This document shows positions 1 to 8,900 of a DNA stretch of 64,000 nt, one piece after another (the first letter of the stretch is position 1; every line of letters starts with the position of its first letter). Below the pieces are notes generated by a model, which made no database searches, was not told the DNA's origin, and was given only the letters and a program-made list of their open reading frames with translations. The DNA lies in NCBI GenBank assembly GCA_012838425.1, contig DUPG01000008.1, positions 1-64,000 of the forward strand. The letters run 5' to 3'. The translations under genes and the position numbers were made by a program. Source of the stretch: Clostridiales bacterium (GTDB taxonomy: Bacteria > Bacillota > Clostridia > Christensenellales > CAG-138).

Positions 1-1
1 C

Positions 2-38
2 AAGGAAAGCACTGCAAAAGCAGTGCTTTCCTTTTTAT
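2..38 (+). terminator. Intrinsic terminator of a gene upstream of the window
   Basis: Perfect 14-bp inverted repeat AAGGAAAGCACTGC-AAAA-GCAGTGCTTTCCTT followed by T-rich tract. Confidence 0.8.
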
Positions 39-139
39 TATTATGGTAATTGATTTCGCTTGGTTGCGGTTATCCTCTTCCATTTACTTATTGGTTTCAT
101 GCTTAATAACCACTAAAAAAGTATATTTTCTTGCCCTCC

Positions 140-189
140 TTTACAACCTCCCCTCCCCCTGCTATAATCAAACTGTATCAAATGATACA
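140..189 (+). promoter_or_regulatory. Promoter (TTTACA-17-TATAAT, 140-168) with operator-like palindrome TGTATCA-AA-TGATACA at 174-189
   Basis: Consensus-like -35/-10 with 17-bp spacer; 7-bp perfect inverted repeat at the expected transcription start. Confidence 0.65.
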
Positions 190-211
190 ATTTTTGCGAA
201 AGGCAGAAGCA

Positions 212-856
212 ATGGACAAGACGCGCTATGCAATAAGGAAGTCGTTTCTGTTTAAGAACATGAGCGACGAGGAGCTTGTTGACCTCTTAGCGAGGGAAGG
301 CGTCAGCTTTGTAACGGTAAATGCCGGCGAAGATGTGCAAAGCGGCAACACCCATTCGCTTATGCTAATAATTGAGGGCGAAGCGAATGTTCAAAAAACA
401 TATGATGACGGCTCAACAATGCTTGTAAATGTGCTTGGCGTGTCGGAAATATTGGGCGCGGCGTCGCTATTCAGCGAAGACGAGGAAACAGCGACCAAGG
501 TGATAGCAAAGCGCAAGATGCTATTATTAAAAATAGAAGAAAGCTCATTTAAGCTAATGCTCAAGCAGAATTCAAAGCTGTTTGATAACTATATGCGCTA
601 TATAACCTCAAGGCTTAGGTTCTTGGTAGGAAGAATGGAGCTGTTAGGCGCAAGCTCCGCAAGCACAAAGCTGATGTCATACCTACTTGAAAACGCGAAT
701 GACGGAGAGCTTGTGCTGAAGCGCAGCTATTCATCGCTTGCTACAACATTGGGCATAAGCCGCGCGACACTGTATAGAGCGTTTGACGAGCTTGAAGCGC
801 AGAGCAAAATTCAGCGCAATGGAAGAACAATAAAACTAATTGATATAACGCATTGA
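212..856 (+). CDS. Crp/Fnr family transcriptional regulator
   Basis: cNMP-binding-like N-terminal domain and C-terminal HTH (YSSLATTLGISRATLYRAFDELE); start moved to MDKTRYAIRKS. Confidence 0.85.
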   Translation: MDKTRYAIRKSFLFKNMSDEELVDLLAREGVSFVTVNAGEDVQSGNTHSLMLIIEGEANVQKTYDDGSTMLVNVLGVSEILGAASLFSEDEETATKVIAKRKMLLLKIEESSFKLMLKQNSKLFDNYMRYITSRLRFLVGRMELLGASSASTKLMSYLLENANDGELVLKRSYSSLATTLGISRATLYRAFDELEAQSKIQRNGRTIKLIDITH

Positions 857-897
857 AAAATGCTTATATAAATAAATCTAAAGAGAGAGGTAGTATT

Positions 898-1848
898 ATG
901 AAGCACACAATCAAAGTGATCACAGCGCTAACACTTGTTGCGGTATTTTTATTCAGCTTTACCGCTTGCAAAAACACAGAGTCTGAACCTATAAAGATAA
1001 TGGCACTTAAAGGCCCCACAGGTATGGGAATGGCATATCTTATGGAGAACAATGCCGATAAGTACGATATTTCATTGGCAGGCGCTCCCGACGATATAGT
1101 AGCCGCATTCTCATCCGGTGAAGCAAAAATCGCGGCAGTTCCAATCAATTTAGCGTCAACGCTGTACCATAAGCTTAATGGCGATGTGGTTATGCTTGCA
1201 ATAAATACGCTGGGCGTGCTGTATATAATCGAAAACGGCAACACCATTCAAAGCCTTGAGGACTTAGAGGGTAAGACCATCTACGCGACAGGCAAGGGCT
1301 CAACCCCCGAATACATACTCAGCTATCTTTTGAAGGCTAATGACATCAACGCGACAGTTGAGTTCAAAGCCGAGCATAGTGAGCTTGCTACGCTGTTGGC
1401 TTCAAAGGAAGTAGATTTGGGAATGCTGCCCGAACCCAATGTATCCGCAGTGCTTATGAAGAACAAGGACGCGCGCATAGCTCTTGACCTCACAGAAGAA
1501 TGGAATAAGCTGTTCGATTCTGAGCTTGTGCAGGGCTGCTTGATTGCTAACAAGACATTCGTTGAGCAGAATGAGGAGAGAATTCGAGACTTCATCACCG
1601 ATTATAAAACCTCAACGGATTTTGTGAACAACAAGGTAGAGGAAGCGGCGGAGCTGATAGCAAAGTATGAGATTCTGCCCAGCAAGGAAGCAGCCGCAAA
1701 GGCTATTCCCAACTGCAATATAGTCATGTATACAGCTAACAAGATGAAGCAGGAGGCCAAGAATATGTTCAACATATTGTTCTCAATAGAGCGCAAGAGC
1801 ATAGGCGGCTCACTGCCCGGCGACGACTTCTATTATAAAGCTGATTGA
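898..1848 (+). CDS. ABC transporter substrate-binding lipoprotein (NMT1/SsuA-like)
   Basis: Lipobox FSFTACKN; NMT1-like motifs; RBS gagaggtag before 898. Confidence 0.8.
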   Translation: MKHTIKVITALTLVAVFLFSFTACKNTESEPIKIMALKGPTGMGMAYLMENNADKYDISLAGAPDDIVAAFSSGEAKIAAVPINLASTLYHKLNGDVVMLAINTLGVLYIIENGNTIQSLEDLEGKTIYATGKGSTPEYILSYLLKANDINATVEFKAEHSELATLLASKEVDLGMLPEPNVSAVLMKNKDARIALDLTEEWNKLFDSELVQGCLIANKTFVEQNEERIRDFITDYKTSTDFVNNKVEEAAELIAKYEILPSKEAAAKAIPNCNIVMYTANKMKQEAKNMFNILFSIERKSIGGSLPGDDFYYKAD

Positions 1849-2603
1849 TGAATAGAAGGCTGAAAAACATAGTATCAAATGCAGCAGTGGCCATATTCTG
1901 GCTGCTGCTGTGGCAGCTTGCGGCGTTGTTAGTGGGGAAAACACTGCTTCTGCCTTCTCCTGTGCAAACACTAAGCGCCTTGTTCGCGCTAATTCAAACA
2001 GGTGAATTCTATTTAGCCTCCGCGCTGTCTTTAATAAGAATTATGGCGGGCTATATTATTGGCGTAATCATAGGAATCATATTCGGAATAGCAGCCGCAT
2101 TTTCCCCCATAATTGATAAGCTCATAACCCCCATTCAGCGAATCATAAAGGCAACTCCCGTAAGCTCAATAATTATATTGATGCTTTTGTGGCTAAGCGT
2201 TGGCACTACTCCCGTATTCGCTACATTTTTAATAGTAATGCCCATAATTCAGGCGAGCGTTTATGAGGGCATCAAGTCCACAGACCCGCTTATTATAGAA
2301 ATGGCGGACTTCTTTTTCGTCGATACCATAACCCGCATAAAGAAGATATATGTTCAGACGGTAAAATCAAGGTTTATTTCCGCCTGTATTGTTGCTATGG
2401 GCTTTGCTTGGAAGGCGGGCATTGCCGCAGAGGTGCTGTCCACTCCTAAATTTTCCATAGGTACAAGCCTATACAACAGCAAAATATATCTTGAAACAGA
2501 GCAGATGTTCGCATACACCGCAGTAGTTATAATTCTATCAATACTGCTTGAAAAGCTAATGGTCAAGCTGCTTGATAAGAAACGGAAGGCAAATCAGCTA
2601 TGA
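1845..2603 (+). CDS. ABC transporter permease (SsuC/TauC-like)
   Basis: Multi-TM protein with binding-protein-dependent permease EAA-like region; overlaps flanking genes. Confidence 0.85.
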   Translation: MMNRRLKNIVSNAAVAIFWLLLWQLAALLVGKTLLLPSPVQTLSALFALIQTGEFYLASALSLIRIMAGYIIGVIIGIIFGIAAAFSPIIDKLITPIQRIIKATPVSSIIILMLLWLSVGTTPVFATFLIVMPIIQASVYEGIKSTDPLIIEMADFFFVDTITRIKKIYVQTVKSRFISACIVAMGFAWKAGIAAEVLSTPKFSIGTSLYNSKIYLETEQMFAYTAVVIILSILLEKLMVKLLDKKRKANQL

Positions 2604-3175
2604 TAGAGCTAAAAAGCGTTACATTGGGCTATGACGGCATAGACCCTATACAGAATTTAAGCGCAGCATTGCCCGAAAAGGGCGTAGTTGCGGTTGTGGG
2701 TGCTTCGGGCATTGGCAAAAGCACGCTTTTGAAGGGTATAGCAGGAATAATCAAATCGAAAAGCGGCGAAATCATATGCGATAAAAAGCTGTCAATGGTG
2801 TTTCAGGAGAACAGGCTCATACACTCATTATCCGCGCTTGACAATGTGCTGCTTGTGGGTAAGGACGAGAAGAGAGCGCACAAAATGCTTGAAACAGTTG
2901 AGCTTACAGGCAATGAGAAAAAGCAGGTGTCCGAGCTTTCGGGAGGTATGCAAAGGCGTGTAAGCATTGCACGCGCTTTAATGTTCGGCGGCGACGCTAT
3001 TCTGTTAGATGAGCCGTTTGAGGGCTTAGACAAGGAGCTGCGCAATAGAATAGCCAAGCGCATACGAGAAATGTATGACCTGATTATCATTTCTTCTCAT
3101 GATAACGACGGCGAATTTTTCTTAAAAGACGGCGAGGAGCTTTTCGTAATTGACATTCAAAAAATCCAATACTGA
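2600..3175 (+). CDS. ABC transporter ATP-binding protein
   Basis: Walker A GASGIGKST, signature LSGGMQRR, Walker B AILLDEP. Confidence 0.9.
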   Translation: MIELKSVTLGYDGIDPIQNLSAALPEKGVVAVVGASGIGKSTLLKGIAGIIKSKSGEIICDKKLSMVFQENRLIHSLSALDNVLLVGKDEKRAHKMLETVELTGNEKKQVSELSGGMQRRVSIARALMFGGDAILLDEPFEGLDKELRNRIAKRIREMYDLIIISSHDNDGEFFLKDGEELFVIDIQKIQY

Positions 3176-3243
3176 CATTTCCGTTTGACCATATGTTATA
3201 ATCCTGTTAAAATTCACATAGAATTATTCAGCGGAGGATATGT

Positions 3244-4467
3244 ATGGAATTCAGAAAAACGCGCAAACCAAGCACAACCTTTTGTGTCTTGCTTGCAATC
3301 TGCATAACATTTGCAGCAACTCTTTTATTCGTATATTTTTGTAATGACGGTGTGGTGTTCATACCAAAGTCGCAGTTCGGCGATGTAAACAAAGCACTTA
3401 TGGTGGGCGAGATTGCAAACTACATAGACACAGAGTTTTATGGCGACGCACCCTCCACTGATGAGCTTCTGAATATTGCCGCAAAGGCTATGGTGGAAGC
3501 GTTGAACGACCCCTATGCCGAGTACTTCACCCCTGAAGAATGGGAGGAATATTATAAGTCCTTCTATGGCGGCTATGTGGGCATAGGAATAATTATCACA
3601 CCTCCCGATGATGTTGGCGTTACAATCAATAGCGTTTTCGAGGATAGCCCGGCTGACAAAGCTGGCTTGAAAGCAGGCGATATAATAACCAAGGTAAATG
3701 GCGAAACCGTAGTAGGCGCTGACGATGATACCTTGAATCAAATGCTGTCCGGCGAAGAAGGCGATGTCATAAACCTGACCATTTTAAGAAAAACAGAAAC
3801 GCTTGAAATAAGCGTTACTGTAGGCTTAGTGCCCCTAAAGTATGTTCATTCGCGTATGATTGACGACACGGGCTACATACTTATAGATATGTTTGGCGAT
3901 ACCACAGCTGCCGATTTCCAAGCCGCAATAGACGACCTCGCAGAGCAGGGTATGGACTCTCTAATAATAGATTTAAGAGATAATCCCGGCGGCTCATTGA
4001 ATTCAGTCGTAGCCTGTGTTGACGCTATACTTAATGAAGGAATAATCGTAACCATAGGGCGTTCTCCTGACGAAGCATCGGCCGAGGTTTACGAAGCCAC
4101 AGAGGGTGGAGTTTCAGTGCCTGTCGTAGTGCTTGTTAACGGAAATTCAGCGTCTGCAAGCGAGATATTCGCAGCAGCTATAAGCGAAAACGAAGCAGGC
4201 ATATTAGTAGGTACAACAACATACGGCAAGGGTATTGTGCAGACCACGCTCCCCGTACTTTCGAGCGGCGGCTACCTGAAAATCACTACGGACGCGTATT
4301 TCACGCCCAAGGGAAACAGCATACACGGCAAGGGCGTAAAGCCTGATTTCGTTGTAATACTTCCCTCAGAGCTTAGCAAATACCCAATAAGCGAAATCCC
4401 GTTTGAGAAAGACGCTCAGCTTCAAAAAGCCTTAGAGCAGGTTAAGCAAATGCTTCAAGACAATTAA
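3244..4467 (+). CDS. S41 family C-terminal processing peptidase with PDZ domain
   Basis: PDZ (SPADKAGLKAGDIITKVNGE) and S41 catalytic region (NGNSASASEIFAAAI; GKGIVQT). Confidence 0.93.
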   Translation: MEFRKTRKPSTTFCVLLAICITFAATLLFVYFCNDGVVFIPKSQFGDVNKALMVGEIANYIDTEFYGDAPSTDELLNIAAKAMVEALNDPYAEYFTPEEWEEYYKSFYGGYVGIGIIITPPDDVGVTINSVFEDSPADKAGLKAGDIITKVNGETVVGADDDTLNQMLSGEEGDVINLTILRKTETLEISVTVGLVPLKYVHSRMIDDTGYILIDMFGDTTAADFQAAIDDLAEQGMDSLIIDLRDNPGGSLNSVVACVDAILNEGIIVTIGRSPDEASAEVYEATEGGVSVPVVVLVNGNSASASEIFAAAISENEAGILVGTTTYGKGIVQTTLPVLSSGGYLKITTDAYFTPKGNSIHGKGVKPDFVVILPSELSKYPISEIPFEKDAQLQKALEQVKQMLQDN

Positions 4468-4471
4468 GTGT

Positions 4472-4500
4472 AAAAGCGGGGGCAACGCCCCCGCTTTTTT
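4472..4500 (+). terminator. Intrinsic terminator after S41 peptidase gene
   Basis: AAAAGCGGGGGC-AAC-GCCCCCGCTTTTTT. Confidence 0.9.
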
Positions 4501-4687
4501 AGTGTGGAGTTAGGAGTTTGCGCGCCTCGCGGTAATACCCTTACGGGAATAAAATATTTCGATTACGCGAATAATGAAATATCGTTCAGATATGAAATAT
4601 TGCGCTCACGCGCAATATTATTATCCGGTATTTTACATTCATCATTTCGTGCTTTGCGTTCTAACTCCACACGCAACACTCCACACT
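4501..4687. repeat. MITE-like hairpin-train element with 10-bp terminal inverted repeats
   Basis: AGTGTGGAGT (4501-4510) and ACTCCACACT (4678-4687); internal hairpins ATATC-GTTCA-GATAT and ATATTGCG-CTCACG-CGCAATAT separated by GAAAT. Confidence 0.6.
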
Positions 4688-4689
4688 GC

Positions 4690-5460
4690 TTATATATCCT
4701 TAACCAGCATTTCAAATTCATTAAAGCTCAACTGCTGCTCACAATCCGACAGCGCACATTCGGGGTAGGGGTGCACTTCTATCATAATTCCGTCAGCGCC
4801 TACCGCTTTGATAGCCCTTGCGATAGGCACAACAATATCCTTCCTGCCCAGCGAATGGCTCAAATCGGCGATTATCGGAACAGAAGAATACTGCTTAGTA
4901 AGCGCTATTGAGCCGAAATCTAACATATTGCGCGTGCTGTTCTCGAATGAGCGTATGCCGCGCTCGCAAAGCATCAGATTTTCGTTTCCGCCCTTCAATA
5001 TGTATTCTGCAGCAAGGTGAAATTCCTCCATAGTAGACATGAACCCGCGCTTCAAAAGCACAGGCTTGCTTGTTTTGCCTATTTCGGTAAGCAGCGGAAA
5101 GTTATGCATAGAGCGCGACCCTATTTGAACAATATCGGTGTATTCCAGCACCGTGTCCAGCATTCGAATATCTATTAGCTCGGTAACCGCCTTCAACGAA
5201 TACTTATCGCATACATAGCGCAGGGTGCGCAGGGCGGACTTTCCTAAGCCCTGAAACGAATACGGCGAGGTTCTCGGCTTAAATGCACCCCCGCGCATAA
5301 AATGAACGCCCATTTTTGATAAGAAAGCCGCGGTAGCCTCCGCCTGCTCGTCGCTTTCAATAGCGCAAGGGCCTGCAATTATAGTAAAAGGTGAGTTAGT
5401 ATTGAACAGCTCATCTATTGCTTTGAACTTAATATTATATAATAGTAGGTTTTCAGGCAT
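4690..5460 (-). CDS. aroF: 3-deoxy-7-phosphoheptulonate (DAHP) synthase
   Basis: FTIIAGPCAIES, FMRGGAFKPRTSPYSFQGLG, PVLLKRG, IADLSHSLGRKD; start MPENLLLYN. Confidence 0.92.
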   Translation of the reverse strand: MPENLLLYNIKFKAIDELFNTNSPFTIIAGPCAIESDEQAEATAAFLSKMGVHFMRGGAFKPRTSPYSFQGLGKSALRTLRYVCDKYSLKAVTELIDIRMLDTVLEYTDIVQIGSRSMHNFPLLTEIGKTSKPVLLKRGFMSTMEEFHLAAEYILKGGNENLMLCERGIRSFENSTRNMLDFGSIALTKQYSSVPIIADLSHSLGRKDIVVPIARAIKAVGADGIMIEVHPYPECALSDCEQQLSFNEFEMLVKDI

Positions 5461-5669
5461 TTTTCTTTCCTTTTTCGTTATTTTGCCGAACACAAGTATA
5501 ACAGGAAGCAATTTAGTATTCAACATCAAAAATATCTGATAGTAATTTTTGACATTTTTAAGTGCCTCTTTATCAGAAAAAACCAAAACCACTATATATA
5601 GCCGCGTTCACAATCTTCTAAAACAAGATAAAGTATTCGAAAATCGATAAAATTTCCTTCGAAATTTTG

Positions 5670-5698
5670 TTGACAATAATGCCAAGTTGTGTTATTAT
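5670..5698 (+). promoter_or_regulatory. Sigma-A-like promoter TTGACA-17-TATTAT
   Basis: Direct -35/-10 match with 17-bp spacing, ~290 nt upstream of the 1338-aa ORF. Confidence 0.6.
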
Positions 5699-5709
5699 TA
5701 TTTTAACAA

Positions 5710-5882
5710 TATATTCTCGCCAAATGGGCTTATTTGATGAGAATATATGAATTACAAATATTAGATATAATACCGTGAAATGGAAATGAAGCTTATGTGA
5801 CAATCTTACGGTATTAGCGAATAAAAATACTGTAATCTTTCCAAAGCTTACATTTGGAAAGGAGAATTGAAAGGGTATTCGC
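5710..5882 (+). promoter_or_regulatory. Structured 5' leader with three successive stems
   Basis: 5710-5718/5739-5747 (TATATTCTC/GAGAATATA); 5768-5776/5808-5816 (TAATACCGT/ACGGTATTA); 5817-5823/5876-5882 (GCGAATA/TATTCGC) enclosing 5837-5845/5853-5861 (CTTTCCAAA/TTTGGAAAG). Confidence 0.5.
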
Positions 5883-5988
5883 AGCTATAATTGCAAAAAA
5901 TATAAAAACAATTATGTGTTGCAAATGCGACACTTTGTGAACAGAATATGAGATTAAGCGCAATTAAGATAATTAGGAGGGAAAATCA

Positions 5989-8900
5989 ATGAAAAGGCGG
6001 TGCAGAACTAAAGGCTTCTCGCTGATGGAGCTGATAATAGTTATCGGCGTAATCGGCGTGCTATTGTCAGTATTTATTCCGGTATACTCGCATACGGTTG
6101 AGAAATCTAAGCACAAATCAGCTACATCTGACGCGATAGTTACTTTGAAGTCGTTCGTTTCCGAAAATGTAACTGCGCGTGTCGCTACCGATGTGGTTAT
6201 ATTTGTTCAGAAGCCCGAAGGAGTATATGTATTCGGCTATCAGGCATCGAACGGTAGATTGCAGTACCCTGCAGAGTATTCGTTTGATGTGCCGTCTATT
6301 GACGCGTTGATTGAAAGCGAATACAACTCGAAGGATGGTGTATTCAGGCTAAAGACTATTGTAAATTCACAACAGGAAAAGGCATACCACAATCTTGCTG
6401 AATACGCTCCCGATAAATTTGATAACTGTGAGATTTACGAAGGTTATCTGCAAGGCACCGTGCACGATACCGATTATATTCCCACATTCCCCGTAAACTA
6501 CCTGCCCGGCACAGAAGACGAGGTTATAAACCTTCCTCCCGTAGTAAATGTAGAGGCTGGCGGCAAGCATACTATTCATGGTAATTATATCGCACGCAAT
6601 GACTATATGTTCGATGGCTGGTATGATTCGAGCGATCCCGAAATTACCTATATTCCCGGTCAGATTATTCGCGTTACGAAGCCCTTGACCCTTGTCGCGA
6701 AGTGGGTTCCCGTCGCCGAATACACATTGACATTTGACGGCAACGGCGGTACTGTCGTGCTTGCGGAGGGCCTGTCCGACCTTACTACCAAACACTTGGT
6801 AGGTACAAACATTACAAGCTATGTATTGGAATCCTACTCAACCCTCCCCGGTATGACATTCAGGGGCTGGTATTGTGAGGACATAATCTACAATTCCGAC
6901 TACACCGGCTCAATAATAATCAGGAAGGATATTACATTCAAGGCGATTTGGGAGAAGTTCACTCTCACATACGACCCGGGCGCAAAGAATGTAGTAAATA
7001 TGCCCGACCCGCTTACAGTAGAATATGATTTCGGCGAGCCTGTTACGATTTCTACGCAAATTCCCTTCTTAACAGAATCGGCGGTGTTCAGCCATTGGAA
7101 TTGCCTTGAGCTTGGAATGAACTTCGCTCCCGGCGCTTCGATTCCCGGCGGTATGCCCATGCAGAACATCACTCTGCGCGCTATGTGGACTGCACCTAAG
7201 TTTACGGTAATATACCAGCCCGGTTCAGTCGATGTAGAAGTAAAGGGCATGATTTCACCCTCGGTTGTCGATATTAACATCTTCAGCAGCGATGAGGTAT
7301 ATACATTGCCTGCTAACAAGCCCACAGCCGAAGGCTACAGGTTCATGGGCTGGGCAAGCTCATACCCCTCGCATGGCGGAGCTATATTCCCTGCCGGCGG
7401 TTCATTCCCGTATGACTTCACATATACCGGCGACACAGTATTATTGACAGCTATGTGGGAGAAGCTGTACGCGGTAAATTACAGGCGCGTTACTGAGGAT
7501 TCAGTCGAAATAATTCAAACAACATACCATATTGCGAACGAAAATGTACCTATTGAGGACATTATGCCCGACCCGTACAACGCATATCCCTTCGCCGGCT
7601 GGGCGTTGAGAATAGGACTTGACGGACCTATTTCGGATGTTTACCATTTCGGCAATTCGTTCATAATGCCTGCGGACAATGTATATCTCGATTCGCAGTG
7701 GATAATCACCAAGTATAAGATCACCTACTATGCGGGCGACGGTGTAACCGCAACGAATATGCCTGATGAAACAGAGATGTATTCACCGAATGAAATAGTG
7801 ACGCTCTCTAATATGACGCCCAAGCGTGAAGGCTATGTATTCTTCGCATGGCTGTATGAAACTCAGCCCTACAAGCCCGGTGGAAAATTCATAATGCCCG
7901 ACCATGATGTAGTGCTAACAGCCTCTTGGGTAACCACAAATACGGTAATATACAAGCATAATGCTGAGAATAACGGCGTAAAAGTACCGCCTAACGAGAA
8001 GTGCATAGCGCATACAGAGTATGTTATACCCTCAATGGTACCGAGATACGAGAATAAGAAGTGGGTATTTACAGGCTGGCTGAACAGCTATGACAATATG
8101 ATTTATCAGCCCGGTGCAGCGTTCATAATGCCCGAGCAGGATGTAACATTGACGGCTCAATGGATAAGCGCGTTTGAATTGACCTTTGCGACGCAGAACG
8201 ACGAGAATTTAGGCGTAATAAATATGCCGGAGCCTATTATAGTACGAAAGAATGTCGAGTTTCAGATACCCGATACGGTTATTGTGCGAACAGACGGCGT
8301 TAACAAGGTATTCGCATACTGGCAGGAAAGGGGCAAGACTAATGGCACAAAGTACTACCCCGGTGATACCATTAAGATAAACAAGGATATAACGCTTGAC
8401 GCTTTTTGGGGAGACCCGATTACGATTACATTTGATGATGGCGTAAGCAGTCAGCAAATACAGGTTCCCGAAACCGTACAAGGTGTCAGCCCATGGATTA
8501 AATACACTGTACCCATGTTTGAGCCTCAGCGTCCCAACTATCAGTTTATGGGCTGGAAGCTCACACACAGCAACGGCACAAATACATCATTGGGTTCAAA
8601 CTTCATAGTGACTCCGGGCGAAACATTCCAGATCCCGCAGTCAACGGGCCTGAAGCTCACAGCTCAATGGGCAAGAAGCTCCGATGTAAGACGCTATACA
8701 GTAACTGTTGTTATGTACGATGTAATAAACAACGAATATGCAGGCATGCAAACATTTGATTTGTGGATGCTGTATAATGGCGGTTCGTTCACGCTGCATA
8801 ACAACAACTTTACAGCATTCCTGCCCGGCTACAAACCGTATGGCAACTTCTCACAAAAGTTCACCTCAAACTCGGGCTCTATATCGTTGCCGTACATTTC

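Noticed and set aside
4504-4911. Plus-strand ORFs 4504-4911 and 4574-4768
   Set aside because: They cover the hairpin-train element and lie antisense to aroF; no RBS or protein-like composition.
5618-5803. Minus-strand 61-aa ORF upstream of the giant prepilin-like gene
   Set aside because: Overlaps the promoter and hairpin leader; low-complexity hydrophobic translation with no supporting signal.
5837-5890. Possible short leader peptide (TTG AAA GGG TAT TCG CAG CTA TAA after GGAAAGGAG)
   Set aside because: Spacing from the SD-like sequence is too short and the peptide has no attenuation-like codon pattern.
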